A stretch of 64,000 nt of DNA, from positions 1 to 64,000 of the forward strand of contig CAZJVS010000005.1 of NCBI GenBank assembly GCA_964549445.1, read 5' to 3'. This stretch comes from SpSt-539 sp964549445 (GTDB lineage Bacteria; Planctomycetota; Phycisphaerae; UBA1845; UTPLA1). Positions within the stretch are counted from its first letter, which is position 1, and every line of letters starts with the position of its first letter. The notes beneath the pieces were generated by a model. The model worked only from the letters and a program-made list of their open reading frames with translations. It ran no database searches and was not told the origin of the DNA. A program made the translations under genes and the position numbers. Shown here one piece after another: positions 52,065-60,773 of the stretch.

Positions 52065-52802
52065 ATGGCTGCTGAGTTCATCTGCCCCCACTGCGAAAGC
52101 ACGATCCCCGACTCCGATCAGCGCGCCGACGCACTGTCGATTTGCCCATATTGCAACGCCCGCCTCGCGACAGCGCCGCCTGCTCCGGTTTCGCAGCCCG
52201 TGGCCAACCCCTCGGCTGTACCGGCGACCGCCACGCTTCGCTTCTCCCTGACTTGCGAGCGCTGCGGTTCAATTCTGGAAGCCAACTCCAACCAGGCCGG
52301 CCGAACCGCCCGTTGCCCCACGTGCGGCGCCACTTTCATTGTGCCGACCGCCGATCCCCACACCGGCCTTCCCGTCGGCCGGGCGGTCGCCACAAGCGAT
52401 GGCCTCCCACCCACCCCGATGCACGCCTACGCTGCCGCCGGCGCCCGTGCCCCGCGCATCGAAATCCGTGACGACGGAACCTCCTCTATCGTCTGTCCCC
52501 GCTGCGACGCGCGCAATCTCATCGATGCCGATCTCTGTCGCGCCTGCGGCACCCCATTCACGATCGAAGGTACCGGCGAAGTCGTCGGTCTCGTCGAAGG
52601 TGTTTCGACGTCGGCCATGCTTTCGCTCTCACTCGGTTTGCTGGCCTGTCTGCCGGTTGGTCCGCTCGCCATCGTCTTTGGCGCAGTCGCCCTGTATCGC
52701 GCGGCTCGACGCCCGGGCCAGAAAAGGACGCGGGCCATCGCATCAATCGGAATCGGACTGGGAGTCGTAACGTCCCTGGCGTGGACTGCCTACTGGGTCT
52801 GA
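52065..52802 (+). CDS. Triple zinc-ribbon membrane protein
   Basis: The 245-residue product has three CxxC-pair zinc ribbons: residues about 7-30 (CPHC ... CPYC), 64-88 (CERCG ... CPTCG) and 143-161 (CPRC ... CRACG). Then follow two hydrophobic segments (about 180-205 and 220-243) as in DUF4190-type membrane domains, with a basic loop (RAARRPGQKRTR) between them. The ribbons face the cytoplasm if the basic loop does. No function is known; such proteins are frequent in Planctomycetota. Confidence 0.75.
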   Translation: MAAEFICPHCESTIPDSDQRADALSICPYCNARLATAPPAPVSQPVANPSAVPATATLRFSLTCERCGSILEANSNQAGRTARCPTCGATFIVPTADPHTGLPVGRAVATSDGLPPTPMHAYAAAGARAPRIEIRDDGTSSIVCPRCDARNLIDADLCRACGTPFTIEGTGEVVGLVEGVSTSAMLSLSLGLLACLPVGPLAIVFGAVALYRAARRPGQKRTRAIASIGIGLGVVTSLAWTAYWV

Positions 52803-52862
52803 GGACTCGTAAAAAACGGGTGAGGGCGGGGGACGCGGTGTTCAGCGTGCCGCCCGCCGACT

Positions 52863-52910
52863 CTCCCGAGTGTGCCGTCTTCGCAGGTCGGGGCCTGCGA
52901 ACACTGGGAG
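52863..52910. terminator. Hairpin between the zinc-ribbon gene and ferritin gene
   Basis: TCGCAGG (52881-52887) pairs exactly with CCTGCGA (52894-52900) around a 6-base loop, and CTCCC(G)AGTG (52863-52872) pairs with CACTGGGAG (52902-52910) outside. It lies between two converging genes and may terminate both, though no T-run follows directly. Confidence 0.5.
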
Positions 52911-52958
52911 TACACGTGCCGACGGGAAGTCTTCCCCGAAATCCAAAAAAATCTGCGG

Positions 52959-53462
52959 CTAGTCCTTCGACGACGCCGCCCGCTCCCCTAACTGCCGATT
53001 CAGCATGAAAATGGCCGATTGCTCATCCCCCGCCATCTCGAGTAATGCCTCGATTTCGCGGGTGATCTTCTCTTCCTCCACTTGCTCATCAATAAACCAC
53101 TTCAGATGACTCTGCGTCGCGTAATCCTTCTCTTCGACCGCCAGTGCATAGCAAGCGTGAATCGCCTTTGTGTTTTGCCGCTCCATCTCCGCCGCACGGG
53201 TGAACACAGCCCGCGGAGTCTTATAGGTTGCCGATGGCTTCGCCACGGACTCCAGCTCGACGCTGCCGCCGCGATCGTGAATGAACTCGAAGATACGATT
53301 AGCGTGCTCCAACTCCTCGCTGGCCTGCATTTTCATCCAGCGCGCAAAACCGGCCCAGTTGGCATTCTCAAACCACGCCTGCATCGCCAGGTAGTTGTAC
53401 CACGCGCTCAATTCGTAGTTGATCTGCTTGTTCAGCACCGCTTCAATCTTTTTGCTCAACAT
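52959..53462 (-). CDS. ftnA: Bacterial non-haem ferritin
   Basis: Ferritin oxidises Fe2+ and stores iron in a 24-subunit shell. In this 167-residue product all ferroxidase residues fall at the E. coli FtnA positions: Glu17, Glu50, His53, Glu94, Gln127 and Glu130. The four-helix layout and length are standard; the last residues (GERAASSKD) are variable. GGGAGGA precedes the ATG at good distance. It is a single gene; no Fur box was recognised upstream. Confidence 0.95.
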   Translation of the reverse strand: MLSKKIEAVLNKQINYELSAWYNYLAMQAWFENANWAGFARWMKMQASEELEHANRIFEFIHDRGGSVELESVAKPSATYKTPRAVFTRAAEMERQNTKAIHACYALAVEEKDYATQSHLKWFIDEQVEEEKITREIEALLEMAGDEQSAIFMLNRQLGERAASSKD

Positions 53463-53530
53463 GGCGAATTCATCCTCCCTTCAAAGTTCCTCGATTCCGT
53501 ATCGGCGGGTTCATGCTCCCGTCCGGATTC

Positions 53531-54475
53531 TCAGTAAAAGATCGTTCGCGTCCGATGATGCCCAACCGTGATATCCGGTCCGTGCGATCGATCCCAGAGG
53601 TACCAGTCGATCTGCCATGCCGGAATCCGTTGCCCGCGACCGGACAGCGCCCGATGCATCGCATCGACCGCAACGACTGTCACGGCTCGCAGCTCCACTT
53701 CCTCCTGCGACCCCGCGGCGATCTCATCCCCGTTGTCGATTTTCCGCGCAAGCCCTTCGGCCACTTCGACGATTCCAAGATGCCGCAGCGCCTGCGGCAG
53801 CCGGTAGTCAGCAAAGGCCGTCAGTTGGTCCAGGCCGAGGAGTGGATCGTAATCGTGCTCCGTCCACGCCATCGAGAGGTCGAGCGCGGTAATCTGTGCA
53901 CGCTTGGCGAAGAAAACCGGTCGGCTGCGGTGCTCCGCCACGTCGCGAAACGAGTCAAACGAGCAAAGCAGCAGAGCGGCAAGATCCCACGCCCGACGAT
54001 TCACCGATTCCACCGCGCTGCTGAACTGACCGTCGAACCGCTCGATCAACGTTTGACCGGTCTGGCGCGCGATCGCCTCGCGCTCCGCCAGCATCGGCAT
54101 ATCCCCGCGCGGGCCGAGCGCGGCCCGATACTCCGCTTCCGAAGCATCGCACCAGTGCCGCGCATCAAACCACCTCGGCTCGCGACGCGCCGTGTCGATG
54201 ATGGCCGCCAACATCGCATTAAACCCGCGATGCATCATCCCTTTCGACTCATACGTCGGCTGCGGCCCCCAGAAGCAGAAGTTTAGCGCGTCGATGAGCA
54301 ATACGAGGTTCGCAATCTGCTCCCGATTGCCGGGCACTGCCGCCAGCAGCGAGTGGCCGGCCGGCCGAAGCTGGCCGGGCGCGACCGCGTTTACCCAGCG
54401 CGCGACTGCATCGTCGTTCACCCGCACGAACTCGGCCGACTCGATCACCGAACGAGTTGTTTCAAGAACGATCAC
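53531..54475 (-). CDS. Queuosine-salvage glycosidase (DUF2419/QNG1 family)
   Basis: Members of this family release queuine from queuosine 5'-phosphate so the base can be reused for tRNA modification. The 314-residue product has the family marks: LIDALNFCFWG (about 61-71), the ALLLCSFDSFRD region, FADYRLPQALRHLGIV (about 219-234), and the closing IAAGSQEEVELRAVTVVAVDAM and VDWYLW-like IDWYLWDRS. Length is normal (about 310-340). Start is GTG at 54475, 8 bases after a TATAAC box with no ribosome site. No queuosine biosynthesis or queuine transporter gene is in the window. Confidence 0.88.
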   Translation of the reverse strand: MIVLETTRSVIESAEFVRVNDDAVARWVNAVAPGQLRPAGHSLLAAVPGNREQIANLVLLIDALNFCFWGPQPTYESKGMMHRGFNAMLAAIIDTARREPRWFDARHWCDASEAEYRAALGPRGDMPMLAEREAIARQTGQTLIERFDGQFSSAVESVNRRAWDLAALLLCSFDSFRDVAEHRSRPVFFAKRAQITALDLSMAWTEHDYDPLLGLDQLTAFADYRLPQALRHLGIVEVAEGLARKIDNGDEIAAGSQEEVELRAVTVVAVDAMHRALSGRGQRIPAWQIDWYLWDRSHGPDITVGHHRTRTIFY

Positions 54476-54483
54476 GCCGACAT

Positions 54484-54489
54484 GTTATA
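54484..54489 (-). promoter_or_regulatory. -10-like box TATAAC directly before the queuosine-salvage gene
   Basis: TATAAC on the minus strand ends 8 bases before the GTG start; GTTACC at 17 bases upstream (54512-54507) is a weak -35 match. This fits a leaderless transcript. Confidence 0.4.
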
Positions 54490-54542
54490 GCTTGTTTGCT
54501 CGCCGCGGTAACCGTTAGCATAAGCTCACGGAGGTCGAATGC

Positions 54543-56516
54543 ATGGCCGAACCCACCAACATTGAATCCATCATGAATGAGCAGCGGCGGTTCCCTCCGT
54601 CCGCACATTTCTCCGGCCAGGCCCACGTCGGTTCGCTCGACCGTTATCGCGAACTCTTCAGTCGCTCGCTCTCCGACCCCGACGGCTATTGGGGCGAAGT
54701 CGCTGCCGACTTCCACTTCTTCAAGAAGTGGGACCGCGTCCTCCACTGGGACCTTCCGTTCGCCAAATGGTTCGTCGGCGGCCGCACCAACGTCAGCTTC
54801 AACTGCCTCGATCTTCAAATTGAGCGCGGCCTCGGCGATCACACCGCCATTCTCTGGGAAGGCGAACCCACGGATGAGCAGGGCCGCCCCCGCGAAGTAC
54901 GCCGAATCACCTACAAACAGCTCCTGTCCGACGTGAGCAAGTTTGCCAATGCCCTGAAGCACCTGGGCGTCAAACAGGGCGACCGCGTCACGCTGTACAT
55001 GCCCATGGTCCCCGAGCTCGTCGTCGCCATGCTCGCCTGCGCCCGCATTGGTGCGCCCCATTCTGTCATATTCGGCGGCTTCTCCGCCCCCGCGATCGTT
55101 GATCGCGTCAACGATGCACAATCCCGCATCGTCATCACCGCTGACGGCGGCTGGCGTCGCGGCCAAATCGTCCCGCTCAAGGCCGCGGTCGACGAGGCCG
55201 CAACCCTCACCACGCTCATTCAGAAGGTCGTCGTTCTGAAGCGCTGCGGCAACGATGTCGTCATGCAGCCCGGCCGCGACGTCTGGTGGCACGACGCGAT
55301 TGAAACGCAGTCCGACATCTGTCCCGCCGAGCCGCTCGACAGCGAGCACATGCTCTTTTTGCTCTACACGAGCGGCAGCACCGGAAAGCCCAAGGGCATC
55401 CTCCACACCACCGCCGGCTACATGATCTATACCGCCCATACCGCCCGGCTCGTCTTCGACCTCAAGCCGGACGACGTATACTGGTGCACCGCCGACATCG
55501 GCTGGATCACCGGCCACAGCTACATCGTCTACGGAATCCTTCAGAACGGCATTACCTGCGTCATGTACGAAGGCGCGCCCAACTTCCCCGCCTGGGATCG
55601 CTTCTGGGCCACCATCGAACGACACAAGGTCACAAAGTTTTATACCGCTCCGACCGCCATCCGCGCCTTCATGCGCCAAGGCGCCGAGTGGCCCTCCAGG
55701 CACAACCTCTCGTCCCTGAAGCTCCTCGGCACCGTCGGCGAGCCGATCAACCCCGAAGCATGGATGTGGTATCACGACAACATCGGTCGCGGCCGTTGCC
55801 CCATCGTCGACACGTGGTGGCAGACCGAGACCGGCGGAATCCTCATCGCCCCCCTGCCCGGCGCAACGCCAACCAAGCCCGGCTCGGCAACGCTCCCGCT
55901 GCCCGGCGTCGACGTCGCCATTCTCGATAAGTCCGGCGTGGAGCAGCCCGCCAATTCAGGCGGCTATCTTTGCATTCGCCGTCCGTGGCCCGGCATGTTG
56001 CGCGGCATCTACGGCGACGAAGTCCGCTTCCGCAAGCAATACTGGTCGGAAATCCCCGGCGTCTACTTCACGGGCGACGGCGCCCGCCGCGATGACGACG
56101 GCTATTTCTGGATCATGGGTCGCGTCGACGACGTCATCAAGGTCTCCGGCCATCGCCTCGGCACAGCCGAGATCGAATCCGCGTTGGTCTCTCACTCCTG
56201 CGTCGCCGAGGCCGCTGTCGTCGGCTTCCCGGATGACCTGACCGGCGAAGCCATTGCGGCCTTTGTCACCGTACGAGCCGGGACCAAGGCCACCGATGAA
56301 CTGAAGGAATTGCTGAGCAAGCACGTGGTCCACGCCGTCGGCGCCATCGCCCGACCCAAGTCCATTCGCTTCAGCGAAGGCCTTCCTAAGACCCGCAGTG
56401 GCAAGATCATGCGCCGTCTGCTTCGCGAGCTCGCCACCAAAGGCCGAGTCGACGGCGACACAACCACGCTGGAGGATTTCTCCGCCATCGCCCGCCTTCG
56501 CGAAGAAGATGCCTGA
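54543..56516 (+). CDS. acs: Acetyl-CoA synthetase
   Basis: The 657-residue product activates acetate to acetyl-CoA through acetyl-AMP. It has the ACAS N-terminal segment, the P-loop-like YTSGSTGKPKG, the adenylate motif DTWWQTETGG, YFTGDGARRDDDGYFWIMGRVDDVIKV cut by normal spacing, and PKTRSGKIMRR near the C-terminus, whose Lys is the catalytic, acetylation-regulated residue. The Trp that limits the acyl pocket in acetate enzymes is in VDTWWQTE. GGAGG precedes the ATG. Length matches the family. It is a single gene, next to nothing obviously related. Confidence 0.96.
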   Translation: MAEPTNIESIMNEQRRFPPSAHFSGQAHVGSLDRYRELFSRSLSDPDGYWGEVAADFHFFKKWDRVLHWDLPFAKWFVGGRTNVSFNCLDLQIERGLGDHTAILWEGEPTDEQGRPREVRRITYKQLLSDVSKFANALKHLGVKQGDRVTLYMPMVPELVVAMLACARIGAPHSVIFGGFSAPAIVDRVNDAQSRIVITADGGWRRGQIVPLKAAVDEAATLTTLIQKVVVLKRCGNDVVMQPGRDVWWHDAIETQSDICPAEPLDSEHMLFLLYTSGSTGKPKGILHTTAGYMIYTAHTARLVFDLKPDDVYWCTADIGWITGHSYIVYGILQNGITCVMYEGAPNFPAWDRFWATIERHKVTKFYTAPTAIRAFMRQGAEWPSRHNLSSLKLLGTVGEPINPEAWMWYHDNIGRGRCPIVDTWWQTETGGILIAPLPGATPTKPGSATLPLPGVDVAILDKSGVEQPANSGGYLCIRRPWPGMLRGIYGDEVRFRKQYWSEIPGVYFTGDGARRDDDGYFWIMGRVDDVIKVSGHRLGTAEIESALVSHSCVAEAAVVGFPDDLTGEAIAAFVTVRAGTKATDELKELLSKHVVHAVGAIARPKSIRFSEGLPKTRSGKIMRRLLRELATKGRVDGDTTTLEDFSAIARLREEDA

Positions 56517-56590
56517 GATGTTTTCACAGACCTTGCAAACGTCGGGCCTTGCGCGCTGTCACGAACGCGGCCACGCCAGATCCGTTCCCC

Positions 56591-56618
56591 TTCACTAGAA
56601 GCGGATTTCTGCTACAAT
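56591..56618 (+). promoter_or_regulatory. Possible promoter TTCACT-16-TACAAT
   Basis: TTCACT (56591-56596) and TACAAT (56613-56618) lie in the 240-base gap before the DUF3052 gene, leaving a leader of about 130 bases. The leader holds the AAAGGA site of the gene. Confidence 0.45.
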
Positions 56619-56756
56619 ACTGCTTAATTCGCCGCACGCGCACGGATCGGCGGTCAACAAACGTGCGAACGCGGCGTGCCTCGCTCGAGGCCGGTGGCGC
56701 GGTGTCCGGCTGGTCGATGTGGGGCGCAGGCCGCGAAATAGGGAAAGGATTGCAGC

Positions 56757-57404
56757 ATGGAAGCAGCATGCACGCTCCGAGTCGGGAACGAGCAGTACGC
56801 AGGGAAAGCGCGCCTCGACGCCGATCACATCGACTTCACCGGCCAGACCAAGTTCCGATTTCGCCTCGCCGAAATCCGCGAGCCGGCCATGTCGGGCGGC
56901 GCGCTGCGATTTGAGTTTCACGGCAACCGCATCACGCTCTCCGTTGGCGACCGCACGACCAAGTGGTACGAGGCCGTCATTCATCCCAAGACGCCCGCCC
57001 AGAAGCTGGGTCTGCACGCCGGCGACCGCGTCCGACTCGTCAACGTCGAGGATGCCGCTGTGCTCGGCTCACTCAGCGAGTCCCGCATCAATGCAACCGT
57101 CGATCGAATCGACGAGTGCGACGCCATTCTGCTTTTCGTCGAAAGACCGCAGGATCTCCGCCAGGTCCCGAGTCTGGTCGAGACGCTAACGCCGACCGGC
57201 TCGCTTTGGATTCTGATCGGAAAGACAACCCGAACCGTCACCCAGGGCAACATCGTCGCGGCCGCTCGCGGTGTCGGCATGGTCGAAGTGCGGGAAACCA
57301 GCGTGTCTGACCAGCACAACGCCTACAAGCTCGCCCGGCCCACCATCGTGCGTCGCACGACGGGAGGCAAGCCGGCGTCCGCCCGCGCAAAGGCCAAGGT
57401 TTAG
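56757..57404 (+). CDS. DUF3052-like protein with an extra N-terminal domain
   Basis: The 215-residue product has a C-terminal DUF3052-like part (about 75-190): KTPAQKLGLHAGDRVRLVNVEDA, DAILLFVERPQDL, LTPTGSLWILIGK and a VGMVEVRETSVSD end, close to the usual family pattern. The first ~70 residues (CTLRVGNEQYAGKARLDADHIDF, LRFEFHGNRITLSVGD) look like a small beta domain and are not part of DUF3052. The C-terminus is basic. AAAGGAT precedes the ATG. No function is established for the family. Confidence 0.75.
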   Translation: MEAACTLRVGNEQYAGKARLDADHIDFTGQTKFRFRLAEIREPAMSGGALRFEFHGNRITLSVGDRTTKWYEAVIHPKTPAQKLGLHAGDRVRLVNVEDAAVLGSLSESRINATVDRIDECDAILLFVERPQDLRQVPSLVETLTPTGSLWILIGKTTRTVTQGNIVAAARGVGMVEVRETSVSDQHNAYKLARPTIVRRTTGGKPASARAKAKV

Positions 57405-57456
57405 ACATCTCTTGCAATCGCCAACTCGCGGCCGTTCGCTTTCTACGGCGCATGCC

Positions 57457-58068
57457 ATGACTCCCATCCAGACCGCCGTCATCTTCGACATGGATGGGAC
57501 GCTCACGCGCGATCGGCACGACTATGACCTCATTCGCTCCGAGATCGGTCTTCCGCGCGAGCCGATCCTTGAGGCCGTGCAGCGCATGTCCGAATCCGAT
57601 CGCCGCCGCGCCGAGGATATCCTCCATCGCCACGAAGCCGCCGCCGCCGCCGACAGCGAGCTGCAGCCCAACGCCGAAGCCGTCGTCCGGCGCCTGATAG
57701 ACGCCCGCGTTCCCGTTGCACTCATGACGCGTAATTCGCGTAAGTCGGTCGAGACGCTGCTCGCCCGCCACCTGCTTCGATTCGATCACATCCGCACCCG
57801 CGAGGACGGGCCATTCAAGCCCTCGCCGGAGCCGGTCCTGGCCGTTTGCGCCGCCCTGGGCGTGCGTCCCGCCGACTCGTGGGTCGTCGGCGACTACCGC
57901 TACGATATTGAATGCGGCCGCGCGGCCGGCGCTGCGACAGTCCTTCTGTTCAACGGCCCCCAGCCGCCCGATTGGGCCCGCGAGGCCGACTTTGTGATTG
58001 ACGATCTCATGCGACTATTCGACTGCATGGCGAAACGCGGCCACATACTCCACGCACGAAGGACTTGA
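57457..58068 (+). CDS. HAD-family phosphatase
   Basis: The 203-residue product is a HAD-superfamily hydrolase with a helical cap. Motif I is DMDGTLT (11-17), motif II Thr is in ALMTRNS, motif III Lys in KPSPEP and motif IV in GDYRYDIE. The arrangement resembles phosphoglycolate phosphatase-like enzymes. The substrate is unknown. ATG 57457 is the first sensible start before motif I. Its stop lies one base before the permease gene, so it begins a five-gene operon. Confidence 0.88.
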   Translation: MTPIQTAVIFDMDGTLTRDRHDYDLIRSEIGLPREPILEAVQRMSESDRRRAEDILHRHEAAAAADSELQPNAEAVVRRLIDARVPVALMTRNSRKSVETLLARHLLRFDHIRTREDGPFKPSPEPVLAVCAALGVRPADSWVVGDYRYDIECGRAAGAATVLLFNGPQPPDWAREADFVIDDLMRLFDCMAKRGHILHARRT

Positions 58069-58069
58069 G

Positions 58070-59290
58070 ATGGCGTCGCTCGCAGTCGCAAACCTGATGC
58101 ATCGCAAGTTGCGGAGCGGACTCTCCGTCATGGCCGTCGCCATTGGCGTCGCGATGCTCATTGTCATGCTCGGATTGTCACACGGAACGCTCGACGAGGT
58201 CGCCGATCGCGTCCAATCCGTCGACGCCGAACTGATCGTCCTGCCGCAGCACGAAAACGTCATCTTCACCGGCGGCGCCGCCTTCGGCGCCAAGTATCGA
58301 CCGCTCATCGAAAAGTCCGAACTCGACGGCCGGCCCGTCGTCAAGGCGGTCATTCCGGTCTTGTTCGACACCATCCGCCTCGGCGGCCAACAGCAGCGAC
58401 TCTTCGCCATCGACGGCAAGGATATGCCTGCCTTCCTCCAAAGCCGGAAGATGGAAGACGGTCGCATGTTCGACGCCGATCGCCGCTTCGCCGCCGAGCT
58501 CGACTCCATGCGAAACGACGACGGCTACTACGACCCGTCGAAGGTTTCCGACGCCGACCTCGAATCCGCCTGCGAACTCGTCATCGACTCTCGCCTCGCC
58601 GCCGTCGGCAAGTACAAGCTCGGCCACGAAGAAATGATCCTCGGCCGCAAGTTCCGCATCGTCGGAATCGTCGAGTCGGGCGTAGCCGGACGGGTCTTCT
58701 GCCCCATCCAGGTCCTGCAGCACATCAAGAACGCCGGCATGCCGTGGGCCAGCATGTTTTTCGTCCAGCTTCAGCCGTCGCCATCGGTCGCCGAGCGCGC
58801 CGCGTACACCGACCGCTGCGCCGCCCTGCTCGCCGAGCGCACCCGCGCCCGGGTCGAACAGAAATCCAACTACGGAACGCTGCTGGCCGAGAGTTTCTCC
58901 CAGATCTACATGTTCATGACCATCGCCAGCACGATCTCCATGACGGTCTGTTTCCTCTTCATCCTCCTGACTGTCTACATGAACGTGCTCGAACGCACCC
59001 GCGAATTCGGAATCCTCCGCTCGCTCGGCGCGACGCACGGCTACGTTCTTCGCGAGGTCGTGACCGAGTCACTGCTGATGTGCACCACAGGCGCCGCCGC
59101 CGGAATTCTGCTCGGATACCTGGCAAAGTGGATTATCGAAGCCGTGCGTCCGCTGCTGACCGTCAAGATCGTGCCCGAATACCTGTTCCTCGCCATCGCG
59201 ATCGCCGTCGTCGGCGGCATCGTGAGCGCCGTCTACCCCGCGTGGCGGGCGACGCGCTTCGATCCCGTGGTCGCCCTCAGCTTTGATTGA
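58070..59290 (+). CDS. FtsX/MacB-type ABC transporter permease
   Basis: The 406-residue product has the MacB/FtsX layout: N-terminal membrane segment (about 17-38), a large extracytoplasmic domain (about 40-280), and three C-terminal segments with the RTREFGILRSLGA coupling motif (about 304-316) and LREVVTESLL. Such permeases act as mechanical machines in efflux or lipoprotein release rather than as classical channels. GAAGGA lies before the ATG. The cognate ATPase gene follows 6 bases after the stop. Confidence 0.9.
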   Translation: MASLAVANLMHRKLRSGLSVMAVAIGVAMLIVMLGLSHGTLDEVADRVQSVDAELIVLPQHENVIFTGGAAFGAKYRPLIEKSELDGRPVVKAVIPVLFDTIRLGGQQQRLFAIDGKDMPAFLQSRKMEDGRMFDADRRFAAELDSMRNDDGYYDPSKVSDADLESACELVIDSRLAAVGKYKLGHEEMILGRKFRIVGIVESGVAGRVFCPIQVLQHIKNAGMPWASMFFVQLQPSPSVAERAAYTDRCAALLAERTRARVEQKSNYGTLLAESFSQIYMFMTIASTISMTVCFLFILLTVYMNVLERTREFGILRSLGATHGYVLREVVTESLLMCTTGAAAGILLGYLAKWIIEAVRPLLTVKIVPEYLFLAIAIAVVGGIVSAVYPAWRATRFDPVVALSFD

Positions 59291-59296
59291 GCAATC

Positions 59297-59983
59297 ATGG
59301 ATTCCACCAGCGACATACTTCTTGACGCACGCGACCTGCATCACACCTATTCGCAGGACCCCGCTTCCGAGCCGGTCTTGCACGGTGTCGATCTCACGCT
59401 CCGTCGCGGCGAACTCGTCGTCCTGATGGGCCCGAGCGGCTGTGGCAAAACCACGCTGTTGCACATCCTCGGCCTCATGATGCGGCCTACGCGTGGCACG
59501 CTCCACGTCGGCGGCGTCGACGTCGCAAGACTCAACGACGGCGAGCGCACGCGAATGCGCCGCGAACAGATCGGCTTCGTCTTTCAGCGTTTCAACCTCT
59601 TGCCGATCCTCACCGCCATCGGCAACGTCGAGCTGCCCCTGCGACTCCGCCGCGAATCCATCGACGGCCAGGCCGCCGCCGCCCTCCAACAGGTCGGCCT
59701 CGCTGACAAGCTCCACCGCAAGCCCGGCCGCCTCTCGATCGGCGAACAGCAGCGCGTCGCACTCGCCCGCGCCGTCGTGACGAGGCCGCAACTGCTTCTG
59801 GCAGACGAGCCGACCGGCAACCTCGATTCCGCCAACGCGTCCGCCGTCCTGAACCTGCTCCACGAGCTTCACCGCTCCCGCGGCCTCACGACTCTCATGA
59901 TCACCCACAACGAACACCTCGCCCTCCGCGCCGACCGCCTGCTCCACATGCAGGACGGCCGCCTCGTGGCGGTGGCGACATGA
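59297..59983 (+). CDS. LolD/MacB-type ABC transporter ATPase
   Basis: The 228-residue ATPase pairs with the upstream permease. Walker A is GPSGCGKTT (about 42-50), the signature is LSIGEQQRVALARA (with IGEQQ), and Walker B is LLLADEPTGNLDS, the EPTGNLD form typical of LolD/MacB/FtsE. The H-loop is MITHNEH. It overlaps the next gene by 4 bases (ATGA at 59980-59983), showing translational coupling. Confidence 0.92.
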   Translation: MDSTSDILLDARDLHHTYSQDPASEPVLHGVDLTLRRGELVVLMGPSGCGKTTLLHILGLMMRPTRGTLHVGGVDVARLNDGERTRMRREQIGFVFQRFNLLPILTAIGNVELPLRLRRESIDGQAAAALQQVGLADKLHRKPGRLSIGEQQRVALARAVVTRPQLLLADEPTGNLDSANASAVLNLLHELHRSRGLTTLMITHNEHLALRADRLLHMQDGRLVAVAT

Positions 59984-60750
59984 ACACCATTCCAGATGCA
60001 CAGGACGCCGGGCGTCTTACCCCGCGTCCTATTAATCTCCGCGCATGGTTTCTCGTGTTCATCATCTGGATGGTCGGACTGACTTGTGCCGCCCAGTGGG
60101 GTCTCACCGCTTCCGCCGAGGATTCGCGAACGGGCCTCGCCGTTTGGATTCTCGCGATCTACGCATTTTATCTCTCCCTCTGCTGCGCATTCGTCCCCGC
60201 CCCGACGACGTGGATCGTCCTGCTTGTCGCCTCCGACTTCATTGCCCAGCAACTCGGCGTGCAGGACCATCGACTGGCTCGCATCGTCGTGGTCGCAACG
60301 GTCGGCACATTCGCCACCGGCATGGCGAATCTGAACGAGTACCACCTCATCACCTTCCTGCTCCAATACCGAGGCATCGCCCGCGTCCGCGAGACGAAAC
60401 TCTACCGCACAGCCGCCGACTGGTTCGAGGTCAATCCCTTCCTCGTCCTCGTCGCGATCAGTCTCATTCCGATCCCGATCGACGTCGTCCGCTGGCTCGC
60501 CATCACGGACCGCTATTCGCGCGGCAAGTACTTCCTCGCCTACTTCATTGGCCGTTGGCTCCGCTACACGATCTGGGCCGTCACCGCGATGGCCCTAGCC
60601 CTCAAGACCTGGCACATCATGGCGATCCAGGCCGCGCTCGTGCTCGCCGCCCTCGCCCGCATCATCCCCAGCATCATCCGCCACGTCCGATCCGGCCCGA
60701 CGCCAGCCCCCGGAAAACCCGAGCCCAATGCGATATCATCAGCCGGTTGA
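59980..60750 (+). CDS. VTT-type (DedA/SNARE-associated-like) membrane protein
   Basis: The 256-residue product has five or six hydrophobic segments and the central VTT/DedA-like region FEVNPFLVLVAISLIPIPIDV and GKYFLAYFIGRWLRY. In better-known members such proteins scramble phospholipids between membrane leaflets. The similarity is modest: the amphipathic GxxxG loops are not clear. It is translationally coupled to the ATPase gene upstream and lies 23 bases before the LolA-like gene, so a role in lipid handling with them is plausible. Confidence 0.65.
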   Translation: MNTIPDAQDAGRLTPRPINLRAWFLVFIIWMVGLTCAAQWGLTASAEDSRTGLAVWILAIYAFYLSLCCAFVPAPTTWIVLLVASDFIAQQLGVQDHRLARIVVVATVGTFATGMANLNEYHLITFLLQYRGIARVRETKLYRTAADWFEVNPFLVLVAISLIPIPIDVVRWLAITDRYSRGKYFLAYFIGRWLRYTIWAVTAMALALKTWHIMAIQAALVLAALARIIPSIIRHVRSGPTPAPGKPEPNAISSAG

Positions 60751-60773
60751 CACAGGTCTCCAGGAGCGCCCGC

